Notes under the pieces: model-generated
Database searches by the model: none
The model's input: the letters and a program-made list of their open reading frames with translations, nothing else
Told to the model about the DNA's origin: nothing
DNA from: Opisthocomus hoazin
Taxonomy: Eukaryota; Chordata; Aves; Opisthocomiformes; Opisthocomidae
Reading direction: 5' to 3'
Length of the DNA stretch: 64,000 nt
NCBI RefSeq assembly: GCF_030867145.1
Contig: NC_134428.1
Location: 19,013,537-19,077,536 of the forward strand
Shown here: in pieces, positions 11,619 to 23,163 of the stretch
Layout: each line of letters begins with the position of its first letter
Numbering within the stretch: position 1 is the stretch's first letter
Translations under genes and position numbers: made by a program

Positions 11619-14600
11619 GATGTGATGATGCACGGCAGAGCAGAAACCAAACCCACGGCATTCAGCTCAGAAGAAAGAGGGATTCAGGGATGGGTGAAGC
11701 AAGGGAAGACAGTGTTCAAGGGATGGCTGAAACTCCCAGGTGAATAAAAGAGACTGGAAGGATTAGAAACAACCCTGCATGGGTGTTTCTGATACCTGTA
11801 AAACAGACAGTGGTCAAAAGTAGATGTTCTGCCCTCCATGTTGCTGCCACAGAAGAACAAGGTGACATTCAACACAATGGAAAAGTGCCAAATCCAAAAC
11901 CAATAAAAGGGAACATAGCGTAAATCCAGGTGCAATGAATTTACGGACATCACCACTGCAGGAAGTCACAGAGGGCTTAACAGTATCAAAAATGAGGCTG
12001 AATATTTCTGAGGATATCCAGAGAGTGTTAAAAATAATACCAAGAGGGGAAATTATGGTGTGATTACTCAGCATCCTACTTTAGGGCTAGAGCCAGTTTC
12101 TAATGGCTAGAAATCAAGATGCAACCCATAAGAAAAGGGCAGGAGAGGGCAGGTAACCTCATGGCAGCTCATGTTCAGATCTCTCCCATCACTCTGGAAC
12201 TTTTAATACCAGCCACTGTCAGGTCCAGGACACTGAACTGGCATGTGGATCCATCTCTATGGCCATTCTTTTGAACCATCACATGTAAAAAATCCTATAA
12301 CAATTTCAGCACTTAAATAAATTTCTTAAATTTAAATTTAAAACTCAGGCTTCTCCTGCAATTAATAGATGTTGGTTGGAGCACAGCACTGCATGGGAAG
12401 AAGTGGGCTTGATATTGCAAAGCAAGTCCAGTGAGACAACATTCATGTCTATAGAAAACCCTGAATGATATCCCCACTGTTCTAAATATCCTGTTCCTTC
12501 AAAGTCTCTTCATGCTGACAAAAGCAAGATCTGAACTGTTTCCTGAAGTGTGGGACAAAAACAACAGCTCAGGGGTGTCTGTATGTGGATACATGTTTCA
12601 GGTTTGCATGCACCTGTATCTGTAACCAAACCTGCCCTCGGGCCTGTTAAGCTGAGATGTCTTTTCTAGTAGTTATTTTTCTAATCTTGGCATCATTCTA
12701 CCCACAAACTGCTGACAGACAGATGTCATGCAGGTCCCATGGAAGAGGCTGGCGGAAGGGAGGGCAGCAGATACCTAACATGGTGTAGGGAGACAGTTAT
12801 TGGAGAAGAGGCAAGTGAGACAAAAAGAAGACACAAAGCAAATGCAGAAGTTCAAATCCCACAGCAAAAATCACTTTCAATTGCACTTCACAGCATTAGG
12901 ATCTTTGTGCATTAATGGGTGCTTTACCAATTTGGGTTTGTGACCTTACTTTATAACCATGCTCTTCTTACAGAGCACTACTCTGAAAGACATCTCTCTC
13001 TCTCCTAGGAAGGCCAAGAGATACGAACTTCTGGCAGGTCACCTTGCCTACAGCCCAGATCACAAAAAGTCACAACAGAAGCACAAAAAATTCTGCTGTA
13101 CTTCAAATCAGGCATCTCAGACGCTGGTGGCTGAGACAGCACAAAGGCTGGAGAAACCTGAACTCCAAGGAAAAAATTCCCCTATTTTCTTACAGAAAAT
13201 CTTTGAATGACAGGGTAATTTGCCCATAAGGCTCCAAGTGGGAAACAAGACTGAAAAACATCAGCATCTGGAAATTTTAGCTGTCTTGGTCTAAGAGGCA
13301 GAGCAGACATGGAAACCAAGATGATTTACATTTTGTGGGGAAAAAAAGGACACTCAAGCAGAAAGTCAGAGGAATCTTTGAGGGTTTGATAGAGAAACAC
13401 CTTCGCAATCATTTTCTTTCTCTGTTTATACTATATTCTTTTTCTTTTCTAATGTGTGTGATAGTTACAGGAAGCCAAATGGAGAAGTTTTATAGTGCAT
13501 GTCAGGAAAAATTAATTCACTTTTTAATTACCATACAACACTCTGAGTGCTTTGACAGGATGTGGTGAGGGGGAGAGCTTTATAGATGCAATGGGTAGCA
13601 GAGCACCTTTCCGTACCTAAGGCCTTTGGAGTGGTGAGTGGAAAAGTAAATTTAAAAAAAAAATCAATATTTCTAGTACAAATACATTGCTTCTATCTCT
13701 TCTGAATTGTCCTTCATCTCTTGGTATTTTGTTTTTCTTAAATGGTCTCCCTGGAGACAAGTGATTGCATGAGAATCAGAGCTTTTCCTTAAAATAGAAG
13801 AAACTGTAAGTTTTTAACTCCTGGTGCCTATGAAGAATAACCTGAACAATATTTCTAACTACCCAGAAGCTGAATAAAAGGAGTCTCATATTTCACACCC
13901 TGTATTTATTTTCCCCATTTTCTAGACTTATTTCATTATATTTGGAGACCTGCCAGACAAGATATGAATATTCATTGTAAATTATCAAAATACAAAGTAA
14001 AATACACGGAGAGGATAAACAGTTTAAGCATTAGACTGGCAGACTTTGGATAAGTATTCCTGGGGTTTGTTGAGCACTCAAGCAGAAACCCAGGTGCTGG
14101 AGCTGCACCAAGCAGCCACACACACCAGCACATAAGTCAACCCGTGGTCATTGATTTCAGGGGACTCTGGGCCAGGTTCAGCTAGAAAACTCCTAGGTTT
14201 TGACTGCTCTTTTAAACTTTATTCCTTCTGCAGTAGACAGTGCCATTCACTGATTAAAATCTTGGATCATTGGCCCAGGCTTACTCCACTCCCACACTGC
14301 AATAACTATGATAATTACTGCTTCAGTTCCCCACACAGAAACATGTATTTGCCTCGTCGCTGAGGAAGAAACTAATGTATTTTCCCCAGTGATCAGCAAT
14401 CCACATGAATTTCTAATAATCAAAGGGTTTCCTCTGGTTCAGCAGCATGTTGTAAAGTAACCTTTATAATGTTGAAACAGCAGTTGCTGGCAGCTTGCTT
14501 CCTAATTCCTTGCAGAAGTGAAGTGCAGTGACCAATTTCACATTGTACTGTTACCTTCAATAAAAATTAGCATTTAACTTGTCAGAAAGAGCTATCTCTC

Positions 14601-14872
14601 ATGCCAAGCAGTGTCACAATGTTTAACCCTCTGCAACAGTATGTTTCTGTTAGATTTTTTCCAGCAGCAGGGCAGCTCCCAGAATAAAAGAGCCAAGACT
14701 CAAGTCCTTGTAATTATTGACAGACAGTTCTTGAAATGCACGTGTTTAACAACAAGGCAGGCACAGAAGTATATCCCAGAGATAAGTTTAACGGTCTATC
14801 AGTGATAGTTTGTAACCAATGGACAAATGAGAAATCTGTATGCTGCCCGTGAAATGAATTAAAATGGCTTTT

Positions 14873-14889
14873 TAATTATGCATCAGCTG
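14873..14889 (+). promoter_or_regulatory. homeodomain / POU / E-box motif cluster
   Basis: Within 17 bases lie TAATTA (homeodomain core, 14873-14878), TTATGCAT (POU/octamer-like, 14876-14883) and CAGCTG (E-box, 14884-14889). The surrounding 14840-14940 is complex and not repetitive. This arrangement is typical of developmental enhancers, but conservation cannot be tested here. Confidence 0.2.
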
Positions 14890-15391
14890 TACAAGCTGTT
14901 TGCAGCCAAGCCCCTTAGAAGCTGTGCATTGCAAACATCAAGATGAGAGTTTTCATCCTGGGAGATCTTGAGTTTGCTTGCAACTGTCTTGCCCCTTACA
15001 CAAAGCCAAAGCCTTTCCCGGTGGTTACAGCTGAGGGATTCAGATGCCACTGTCACTGTCACCTTCATCTACACGAGCTTTTTGACACTCTCCTCGGCCC
15101 TTGCTATCCCCCTCCACTGTGGCTGTGAGGAACGGTCTCTCAAGGTGAGCCCCTGCAGCTAGACTATCTACGTAGCTCATAGTGACGTGGCCATGTTGAC
15201 TTTGAGGAAGGTCAGCTGGGCATTCCCAGTGTGGTCTCCAACAACAGCAACCATACAAATCAGGCCAACTCCCCAAAGCTACACCCCACATCACATTGCC
15301 CACCCTGCAGTGCCTGAGCTGGCTATTCTAAATATATGTATATCAGCAAGATCTTCTGTCACTGCAATTAGCAATGTGTGAGCAGCCTGGG

Positions 15392-15480
15392 TGGGATGCA
15401 TCTCATCCAATTTCAGCTGCCTAACACGGAGGTGTCTACACATCTGGACTTTCCCTGTCATCAATGGAGAGAGGTAAGAA
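15392..15480 (+). repeat. dispersed repeat, copy B (related to 11310-11410)
   Basis: It matches copy A in the block order GGGATGCATCTC, AGCTGCCTAA, TCT, CCCT, CAT and TCAATGGAGAGAG. The final block is identical to copy A over 13 bases. It has the same orientation as copy A, about 4 kb away. The family is not recognised. Confidence 0.5.
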
Positions 15481-16580
15481 CAGCCAGAGGGTGATTCACC
15501 ACACCTCAGTTACAGGTCGGATACGGTGAGTTGGCTTCTGGAGGCAGGTATTTCTCTCCAAGGGTTATAATAGGAGTCTAGACACCAATCTGCAGCCAGA
15601 CAGCCAATTCTGAGACAGTGAAGTGAGAGGAAACCCACCCCCTGTACCTGTCTACAGTGGCAGGCACCGAACTCAGCTAGGGGCCTTCAGTGTTACTGGA
15701 ATGCAATTAGTGATAAGATTCATGGATGTTGACAGGCCCAGTTGTCTGTGGGAAATTAATTTTTTTTGGCTCCCTGACTTCCCAGAATTGCACTCCCTTG
15801 CATCATGTCCACTGCTGACTCCATAGCACTTAAACCAAATAGAACCAAGGGCAAGAAACACATGAATTGGTAGATATCATGTTTCTGGACGTTGCTTGAC
15901 CATGTCATAAGGTTGGGATTGATAAAATACGGAATTTGCTAACATTGATGATAGGTTGGTCAGTAAAGTTTCTTCCTTCATTTTCAACCATTTCCCTTTA
16001 GACAAACCTTAACATTAAACAGTGCTGCAAGTATGATTTCATTTATCTTCAACAGGAACATCAGGAATTGGTTATAGGCCACATCCTGGGGCCAATACTC
16101 AGGAAAAAACTTTCTTTGACCTGACCAAACTCTGAGTTAAGGACCTCAAGACTTGGTCCTTGTGAATAAAAATGAAATGGAAACAATTGCGGTTGAACTA
16201 ATGAGATAAAGATCATCCTCTCAGGGGGGTTTTAACCAAAAAGATTATCTTAGTTTCTGTGCAAGGGGGGCTTCTTTATATAAGGCCATTGTATTTTTGA
16301 GTCTGGGAGAGATTCTGTAGCTTTCTGAAAGATTTTTCTCATGCAAAAACACCCAAAACTCTGAGCGCAGACTACACTGAGGTTTAATCACCTTTCATCC
16401 CAAATGCTCACTAAGCCTCTACTTTAAGGAAAAAGAAAAATAAAACCAAATTTTAGAAAATAATGAAGACAAAAACCCCAAGGATAACTACTGCTTGTAC
16501 CAAATCAAATGACACCTTGTTTAGACTTTTTCTCTTAGGTTGTTTGAAAAAAATTGCTAAAACTACAAGGTTTTGAGAAG

Positions 16581-16660
16581 TGATCAGATTTGGCTGAAAT
16601 CTACACTGCTGCAGGAAGGGTAAAACTCCAATTGACTTCAAGAGGAACAGGATTAGGCCA
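16581..16660. repeat. palindrome-type amniote repeat relic
   Basis: The segment runs from GATCAGATTTGG to CAGGATTAGGCC and has the block CTCCAATTGACTTCAAG in the middle. 'Ggcc-gat-...-ctccattgacttcaatgg-...-aggat-aggcc' is the recurrent layout of short palindromic repeats in amniote genomes, also seen at 18331, 58209 and 62593 in this window. It is much decayed, so assignment is tentative. Confidence 0.4.
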
Positions 16661-18330
16661 AAAATGAGTACTTCTGAAAATCCTACACCATTATTTTTAT
16701 CAGTAATGTCTGAAGGGAATGTTGCAGACACATTTCAGATTCACTTCAGATGTAGATCCCAAACTTCACATAATGAACTTGATTAATTCCAAGAAAATAT
16801 AATTAGAACATGTTTATAGGCATCAAGCCATTTTGATGAAAGAAATATTTTCCAGCCCTATGAAGAACAAGTTGTAACAAACTAGTGCAGGTTTAAAAAT
16901 CTCAATATGATTAATGAATTGGATTGTACTTCTATCCGTAAGCAGAACAGTAATTTAATTCACTGAAGAATAGTAAGAGGACAAAAATTAACCAAACATC
17001 TAGTACCTTCAAGTGCAAAAAAACTCAGTAGCCCTACAGCACTTAAAGCAGTTCTCCATTTAAACCATGTTCTGTAAGAAATGTGTATGTCTTAAAAACA
17101 GAAGACATCCCTTTAAGCTGAATTAATTGCACTGATAGAACTACATTTATAGCCTTCGGACCTCAAGGATGAAAACAGTACTTCTATATTAGAGAATGAC
17201 CTGGGCTATCCAGATGTTATTTTGCAAGTTTTAGCCTTACCTCTGATAGTCTTAAGAAACAGACAGGCTGCTTAAGGCATTCTTCCTTGAAATCAGAGAC
17301 AGCACAGCAGTCCATCCAACACCACCAGTGAAAAGCTCTGTAAAGTCATTCCTGGGTTTAAAGCATTGCTTTGCGTCTGGTGATTCAAAGGAAGCAATGG
17401 GACTTAGGGATTTTAAAGCTGGTGACTACAAAAACCGGTGAACGTAGCTTTCTGCAGTTGGCAGCGGGGAACAAAAGAAGAGCTACACTCCAACTGGTTT
17501 CAGGAATTCAGCCCAGATTTTGACAGACTTTCAGGACTTAAAAGGGAGGAATGGGAAGGGAGAGCAGTTGGATCTGAGCCATCCAAAGGACTTTCTGACC
17601 TGGAAGGATTTCTTCAAGCTAGAATAACCATCCTGCGGTAGGCTTTGACAAATGTGCTTAAATAAACAAGATGGCCAGAAACAATGACACTTTCTACCAT
17701 TTTCTGGAGACAAAAGGACAACCCATTTGGAAGAAAGACTATCTGTTAGTTTGCCATGGCTGTTCTCTTCAGCTCACAAAGTCTTCAGTAATTGGGAGGG
17801 ATTCACAGAAGTTCAGTACATTCCTGATTTTTGTATAACAGTGACAACAATGTTCATGATACTCTTGGAAACTCTCACCTTTTCACATGTTCAAAGCATT
17901 GTATAAACATCACAATTAATAGTTGCTAAACAGTGCTTTATTCAGGTGGTTCAAACATGCCTTTGAAGGGTACATAAGTACTTAGATTGTATATTGTGAA
18001 ACAATTTGATGTATTTGTTCATTTTAATGAAGTTTGTCCATGTTTACATACATGATACAAAGTAGCAAAACATGATTGTACAGGTGCTAGAAAGGAGAGG
18101 AATCATTGGGGCCCAAGGGGATATAAAGAGGTAGAATAGCATGAAACTGGAAAGGCAAATTATGCAGACTATAAGACAGTGTTTCTCACCGACTAAAAAC
18201 TGGAGAACTTCTTAGATGTGCACAACACTGTATTTATGGCAGTAAGCGTATTAGCCAAAACGATGCATGAGAAAGCTCAAGGAAAGCAAGTGAATTTCAG
18301 ACACACGTCCCAGAAATGCCATGGAAATAC

Positions 18331-18400
18331 AGGGTCTAGTCCAAAGGCCATCAAAGTCAATGGAAAGATTCCTACTGAATGCAGAGAGTTCTGGATCCCA
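18331..18400. repeat. palindrome-type amniote repeat relic
   Basis: The block CATCAAAGTCAATGGAAAGA is centred between an outer GGGTCTAGTCC and an inverted-type GTTCTGGATCCC. The layout matches the short palindromic family seen elsewhere in this window (centre 'gaagtcaatgg', outer 'gggcctgatcc'). It is worn and its boundaries are approximate. Confidence 0.45.
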
Positions 18401-20767
18401 GGTTTCCCAAGAGAAATCATCAAGGCGTCACTTCTGGCTCATTTTAAAGCAACAAAAAAACTGTAGAAGAGAAGTCTGCACTGAACAGGGTTCACAACCA
18501 GTGTCTGAATTCTGCTCTCGCTTAGCCTAGTGATCAAGTAGCTGGCCTGTCTCAGCCTTCCTCCTTTACTTTTTGTATTTTGACTAAAACTGAGTTAGTT
18601 GCATTGAAGTCCAAACAGAGCTACTCACCTAGTAGCAACCTAGTAACAACTGATAAAATCAGTTATTTGCAAAAAGTGGTCATAAAAGGCTGTTACAGCA
18701 GACAGAGTAAATGACCCAAGAACAATGAGTATTGCCCTTAAGTGTGGTCCTTAAATAATGACACCAAGGTCACAACTGTCACAAAAAGAACAATTCTACT
18801 GCTGTCCTTTGTTTACCATGGTCTTCTGCATTTGGTTCACTGAACAAGAGAAAGAAGTTTACATGGTTGTTAGAAATGACTGGAAATGTCCAGAGACTGT
18901 GGTCTTTACTCTAGATTTTAACTCTTCCCATAACATATTTTTCAGAGCTAATCTGATTTAGGGAGGAGACATAGTTCTCTCCAGTGTTTCCCCAGAGACT
19001 TTGACCTCTTCAGCTCCTGGATTCCACCCTTCTGACCATCACTAAATATGAAGACTGTCCGCCAAGTTTAATGGTGTATTTAGCCACATGCATTTACAAA
19101 GCTTTTTTCCATACTGTTCTCAGCTTCCAGTATTCCCTCTGATTTTTTTTCCTACACTGAAATATCTTCCTGAGTTGTTATTTTTTCTTCTGTCTGTCCA
19201 GCAGACCCCCAAAGTCTGCCCTCATACACTTACCATGGGAGTTCCTGTAGGACACTCAACTTACTAAAATGCACGGAATTTCTTGGTCCTACTAGTTAGA
19301 ACATGATTTGGTCTTCATTCAAAGTGAAAGGCAAATATTTGTCTGGCAAGGTGACTCTAAGCATTTACTACGTGTTACTTATCCAGCTGAGTCTTGGCAG
19401 TTCTCCCTACCCTCGTACAGACCGGCTCTCCTCTCCTTAAGATTTTTATGCTCAGATACACTCAAGTAAACCTTCTCCTGACTTACTCTGCTGCTGAGAC
19501 TAACAATGCTAATATCCATTTTCTCGGTGTGGGGTGTAATACTGCATTCCCATTTAAGTCTTCATCATCTGAAGAACAAATATCAGTCCTTCCTACCCAC
19601 ACAAATAAATGCATTAAAGACTGCGGCATGCTTCAGGAAGGACAGTAACGGAACCCATGTAAGTGCCGAATAGACAAGACTGAGCCCTAAAATGGGATAA
19701 ACTTTCATCTCGCTCTTCATGAGGACAGTACAGCCATTTCCCTCTGTGGGATCTTACACGAAGAAATTGGTTCTTGTGAATGTTTCATTCCCTCCACCCT
19801 CATGAAGGACACTTGTTGACATGTTTCCAACCATGCTAGAAGACTGCTGAAGCCTCCTGGAGGCGAGCCAAGCTATGTCACATCCAGGGGACCCACTTTG
19901 CATTTTTGGCTTGTATGTGATTTTTGTTTTCAACTATGGTGGATAAAGTTTTCGTGTGTATGATTCATCAGTGCTCTATGGCAAGCCCACAAATCTTTGC
20001 TTCTGAAAGCCTTCCCTTGATCCTAAATTATATGCCAGCCAAGGCCAGAAAAGCAGAATTGTCATTCAGAGGCTTGCATATGGCTTGAGTGAAAATTACT
20101 TAGTAGGGGGTGACGTGACTTTATGCTACCTATGCTGTCAACTGAGGAGGGCTTTTTTTAGTTAAATGTGATGACAACTGCACCCTATTTATACCAATGA
20201 ACTTAGGTGTATTAAAATAGTAACATCAAGAGGAATATCCTGAACAAAAATTTCACACCACTCAGTTTACACTTTAAAATAAGTATTTCTTTAGCTTACA
20301 ATTGATCACTGGCTAAAAACATTGGAGAACTGTTTTCATGGCTTTGACTTCACCCTGAAAACAAGAGAAGGTTTGGGGCTTGGCTCATTCAGGATTGCAG
20401 GGCTGACCAGGAAGACTCACGTGGATACAGGTTGCCATCCCCATGAGCAAACATCCACAGCACCATTGGACATTTCACTCTGTCTCCAGGGCAATTTGAG
20501 CAGAAAACAACCAGCAAGGGAAGAAAACTTGTAATATTGTGTTTTGCATTGCTCTTAACGTAATTACTATTAAAGGGCTGCAGTGCCCCTGTCCCCTGAA
20601 ATTTTAGAGGACCCCTTCTGAGCCAGAATCAGTACAGTTTCACTGGCTGAGTGCAGGCTGGAAGGAGCGTATCTGCAGGCTGGGCATCCCTTTGTACCGT
20701 GCAATTTTAGGGGTGCCTTTAGGCCATGCTGAAAAGAGAAGCAGCATTCCCTAGCTCTCAGCTTTCA

Positions 20768-20777
20768 CCCCCCCCCC
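20768..20777. repeat. poly-C tract (10 C)
   Basis: An uninterrupted run of 10 C inside a locally GC-richer stretch (about 20620-20900). No gene or promoter architecture was recognised around it. Confidence 0.9.
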
Positions 20778-22841
20778 TCCCTTGAGGCTTCCCGAGCAGC
20801 TGAGCACGGCTGAGCAGTGCAGGGCTTTTAGATGCATTTCATTTAACGGAGCAGGCAGAGGCTGTGCAGGCTGGTAGGACGAGCACCCTGTTGCTTGTGG
20901 TCCCAGAAGTTATCCAGTGCTGAGCCCATTTACGTAGCTTCATGTTGCAGGGAGAGTTCACCTTCAGAGGGTAGGCAAGGCTTGCCTGAACTGCTAAAAC
21001 AAAATTCAGCTATTAATAGTCTCATTTTCTCTTTTGTATCCCGTGGTATGATTACCAGAATTCAGTCTGCTCCCAAATCCCCCTTCCCACCAGCTCCCAC
21101 AACTTTGGAACGGTTTAGAGGTCACTCTGCATTTTGCTGTACAGCCCTAATTACTACTCAGCACTATAATTGATATGTTAAAGCCTATTAAAATATGGAG
21201 CTGAGCCACTGCTTTACAGTCACTGCACTTCTAATGCCAAAAATCACTTACAGTTTGTTTCTGTGCTTCATTTCAGCTACTTTTAAATAAATGTCTCTCC
21301 CCAGGACCTGGGCGATACGAAAGGGATTTAGTGTGAGTGTGAAACTTGCAGCCTGCAGCACCAGAAAAATAAAGCATTCTTACAAAGCCATTCAAATGGA
21401 TTTCCCTCACTGATTGCTTCAGCCAAAAGTAAATTATAAGCCAGACATTATCAAAGAAAGTCAGTGTAGCACATTCCAGTTCATTTCGCTGTACAGCAAG
21501 GATTTGAATGCAGAGGTGCAGGCCTTCAGTCACATTTTCATATTTGCAAGGCAAACTCACACACTAGAGCAAACATTATTTATATATGTATACTTTAACT
21601 ACCACTTCTGTTATTTATTATGGCAGAGTATGCCTTCAGGACATTCTTGAGGGGATGAGCTGTCTGGCATGCATATAAAAACAAAGCAGCAAAATCAAGT
21701 ACAACTAAACTTAGCAGAACTATTAAAAAACTTAGGCACCCAGCAGCTGGGCAAGGCTACTGCAGGACATTTCTAAAAGCTCATGAATACAGGATAAGAG
21801 GAGAAGGGGCTGTGAAATGCCAAGGTGAAATGTGTGTTCTTGTGAATCATTTCAAAAGAAACACTGGCAAACAGAAGCAAAGCAAGAGCTCTCAAAGGGC
21901 TAACCCACTCAAAAGCAACTTGTGTCAGGGTAAAGAATGCCAAGCAAAAAATACAAATTATGAGATAAATATAGCAGAAATTTATTACAAAACAGCATTC
22001 TCAAAACCTAGGCAATAGAGAGGTTTCTCCAGGACATGCAAAATTCCACAAATACAGGAGGACTAAACGAACTCTACTTAAATCAAAGGAATTAAATGCT
22101 GTGCAGCTAAGACCATGCTGGGAAAACTCCAAGTCAAACTGGATTCTTCAAAGGCCTTTTAAGAAATGATTTGGCCAAAGTTTCTGAAAGCATCTCGAAA
22201 GTCACTGGGCACTTCTATTCAGGCATATAAATGGGCATGCACAGGCTAAAAGGGTTTTTTCTGTCGCTACGTTGGTTTCTTCCATCCGACTCTTTTAATG
22301 AGGCATTATACACACGCAAATAAATCTTGATGTGTGTTGCATTTACCCCACAACATCAGGGACTACCACCAAAGACTGTTAGATGTACCAAGTAACATGT
22401 GGAGATGTCATCCCAGCTTCAGCACAGATCTGGACTGACACCCCACAAGACATACAGCTTCAGAGGAGCTCAGCTAACTGCCTTATCACAGTGTCTTTAT
22501 GTATTTCCATGGTGTCACACTCAAGAGAGACAGAAGGAGAGGGGACACAGAGAAACTCATTTCTGAACTCAGTGGGGGACTACTGGGTATGATACCTGAG
22601 GCAGCAGGAGGCTGGACTTTCCAGCCAGTGTTTCTCAATTCCTATGACCTTGCAGTTCTCACAGGGTTCAGAACATGTGGATCTGTTTCTTCTTTCAACC
22701 ATGACCTGGATCTGGCCACCAGGGAGGGGAACCCAGCACGTGTGTTGAGATCAGCTTGATTTTCAAGCTGCTGGGAAAAGCTCTACATCAGCTGTGTCTT
22801 CTATGGCATGGGAAACTGCCCCACATAGAGCAAGCGGTGAT

Positions 22842-23163
22842 ACAGAATCACAAAATCACAGAATGGTAGGAGTTGGAAGGGACCTCTGTGGATCATATAG
22901 TCCAACTCCTCTGCCGAAGCTCAGTCACCTAGAGCAGGCTGCACAGGACCCCATCCAGGCAAGTCTTCAATATCTCCAGAGAAGGAGACTCCACAACCTC
23001 CCTGGGCAACCTGTTCCAGTGCTCTGTCACCCTCAGAGTGAAGAAGTTCTTCCTCATGTTCAGACAGAACTTCCTATGCTTCAGTTTGTGCCTGTTGCCC
23101 CTTGTCTTGTCACTGGACACCACTGAAAGGAGCTTGGCCTCATCATCCTGACACCCATCCCAA
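22842..23163 (-). mobile_element. CR1 LINE, 5'-truncated 3' end
   Basis: On the plus strand it begins with three degenerate octamers (ACAGAATC, ACAAAATC, ACAGAATG). This is the reverse complement of the ATTCTGTG-type tail that CR1 uses instead of poly-A. It then continues through the conserved 3' UTR (GGTCCCTTCCAACTCC in sense) into the end of ORF2. Homology to the copy at 49041-49484 fades near 23160, so the element is about 320 bases long and strongly 5'-truncated, as is usual for CR1. CR1 is the dominant LINE in birds and other sauropsids. Confidence 0.94.
22929..23163 (-). pseudogene. CR1 ORF2 C-terminal remnant with normal stop
   Basis: The minus frame reads the end of CR1 ORF2 (downstream of the reverse transcriptase domain), with the recognisable block [20 protein letters not shown] and then CSLL and a TAG stop at 22929-22931. 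The frame stays open upstream into non-CR1 DNA to 23351, but that part is chance. The reverse transcriptase and endonuclease domains are missing, so this is a dead fragment. Compare 49119-49484, where the equivalent stop codon is TGG. Confidence 0.85.

Larger units (their letters stand above)
11619..16580. other. non-coding stretch, no gene recognised
   Basis: Apart from the repeat copy at 15392-15480 and the motif cluster at 14873-14889, nothing was recognised. The region includes a TTTAAATTTAAA palindrome near 12327-12341 and several short open frames without domains (12959-13210 +, 13335-13568 +, 15040-15303 -). Confidence 0.55.
16661..22841. other. non-coding stretch, no gene recognised
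   Basis: AT-rich unique sequence with a palindrome-type relic at 18331-18400 and a run of 10 C at 20768-20777. Open frames (16453-16731 -, 19394-19648 +, 20895-21173 +, 21273-21560 -) show no domains and overlap open frames on the other strand. A CAGTGTTTCTCA hAT-like terminus at 18177-18188 lacks a partner. Confidence 0.5.

Noticed and set aside
18177..18190. hAT-like terminus CAGTGTTTCTCA
   Set aside because: Only 12 bases fit, with no internal match, no partner end and no target duplication found.
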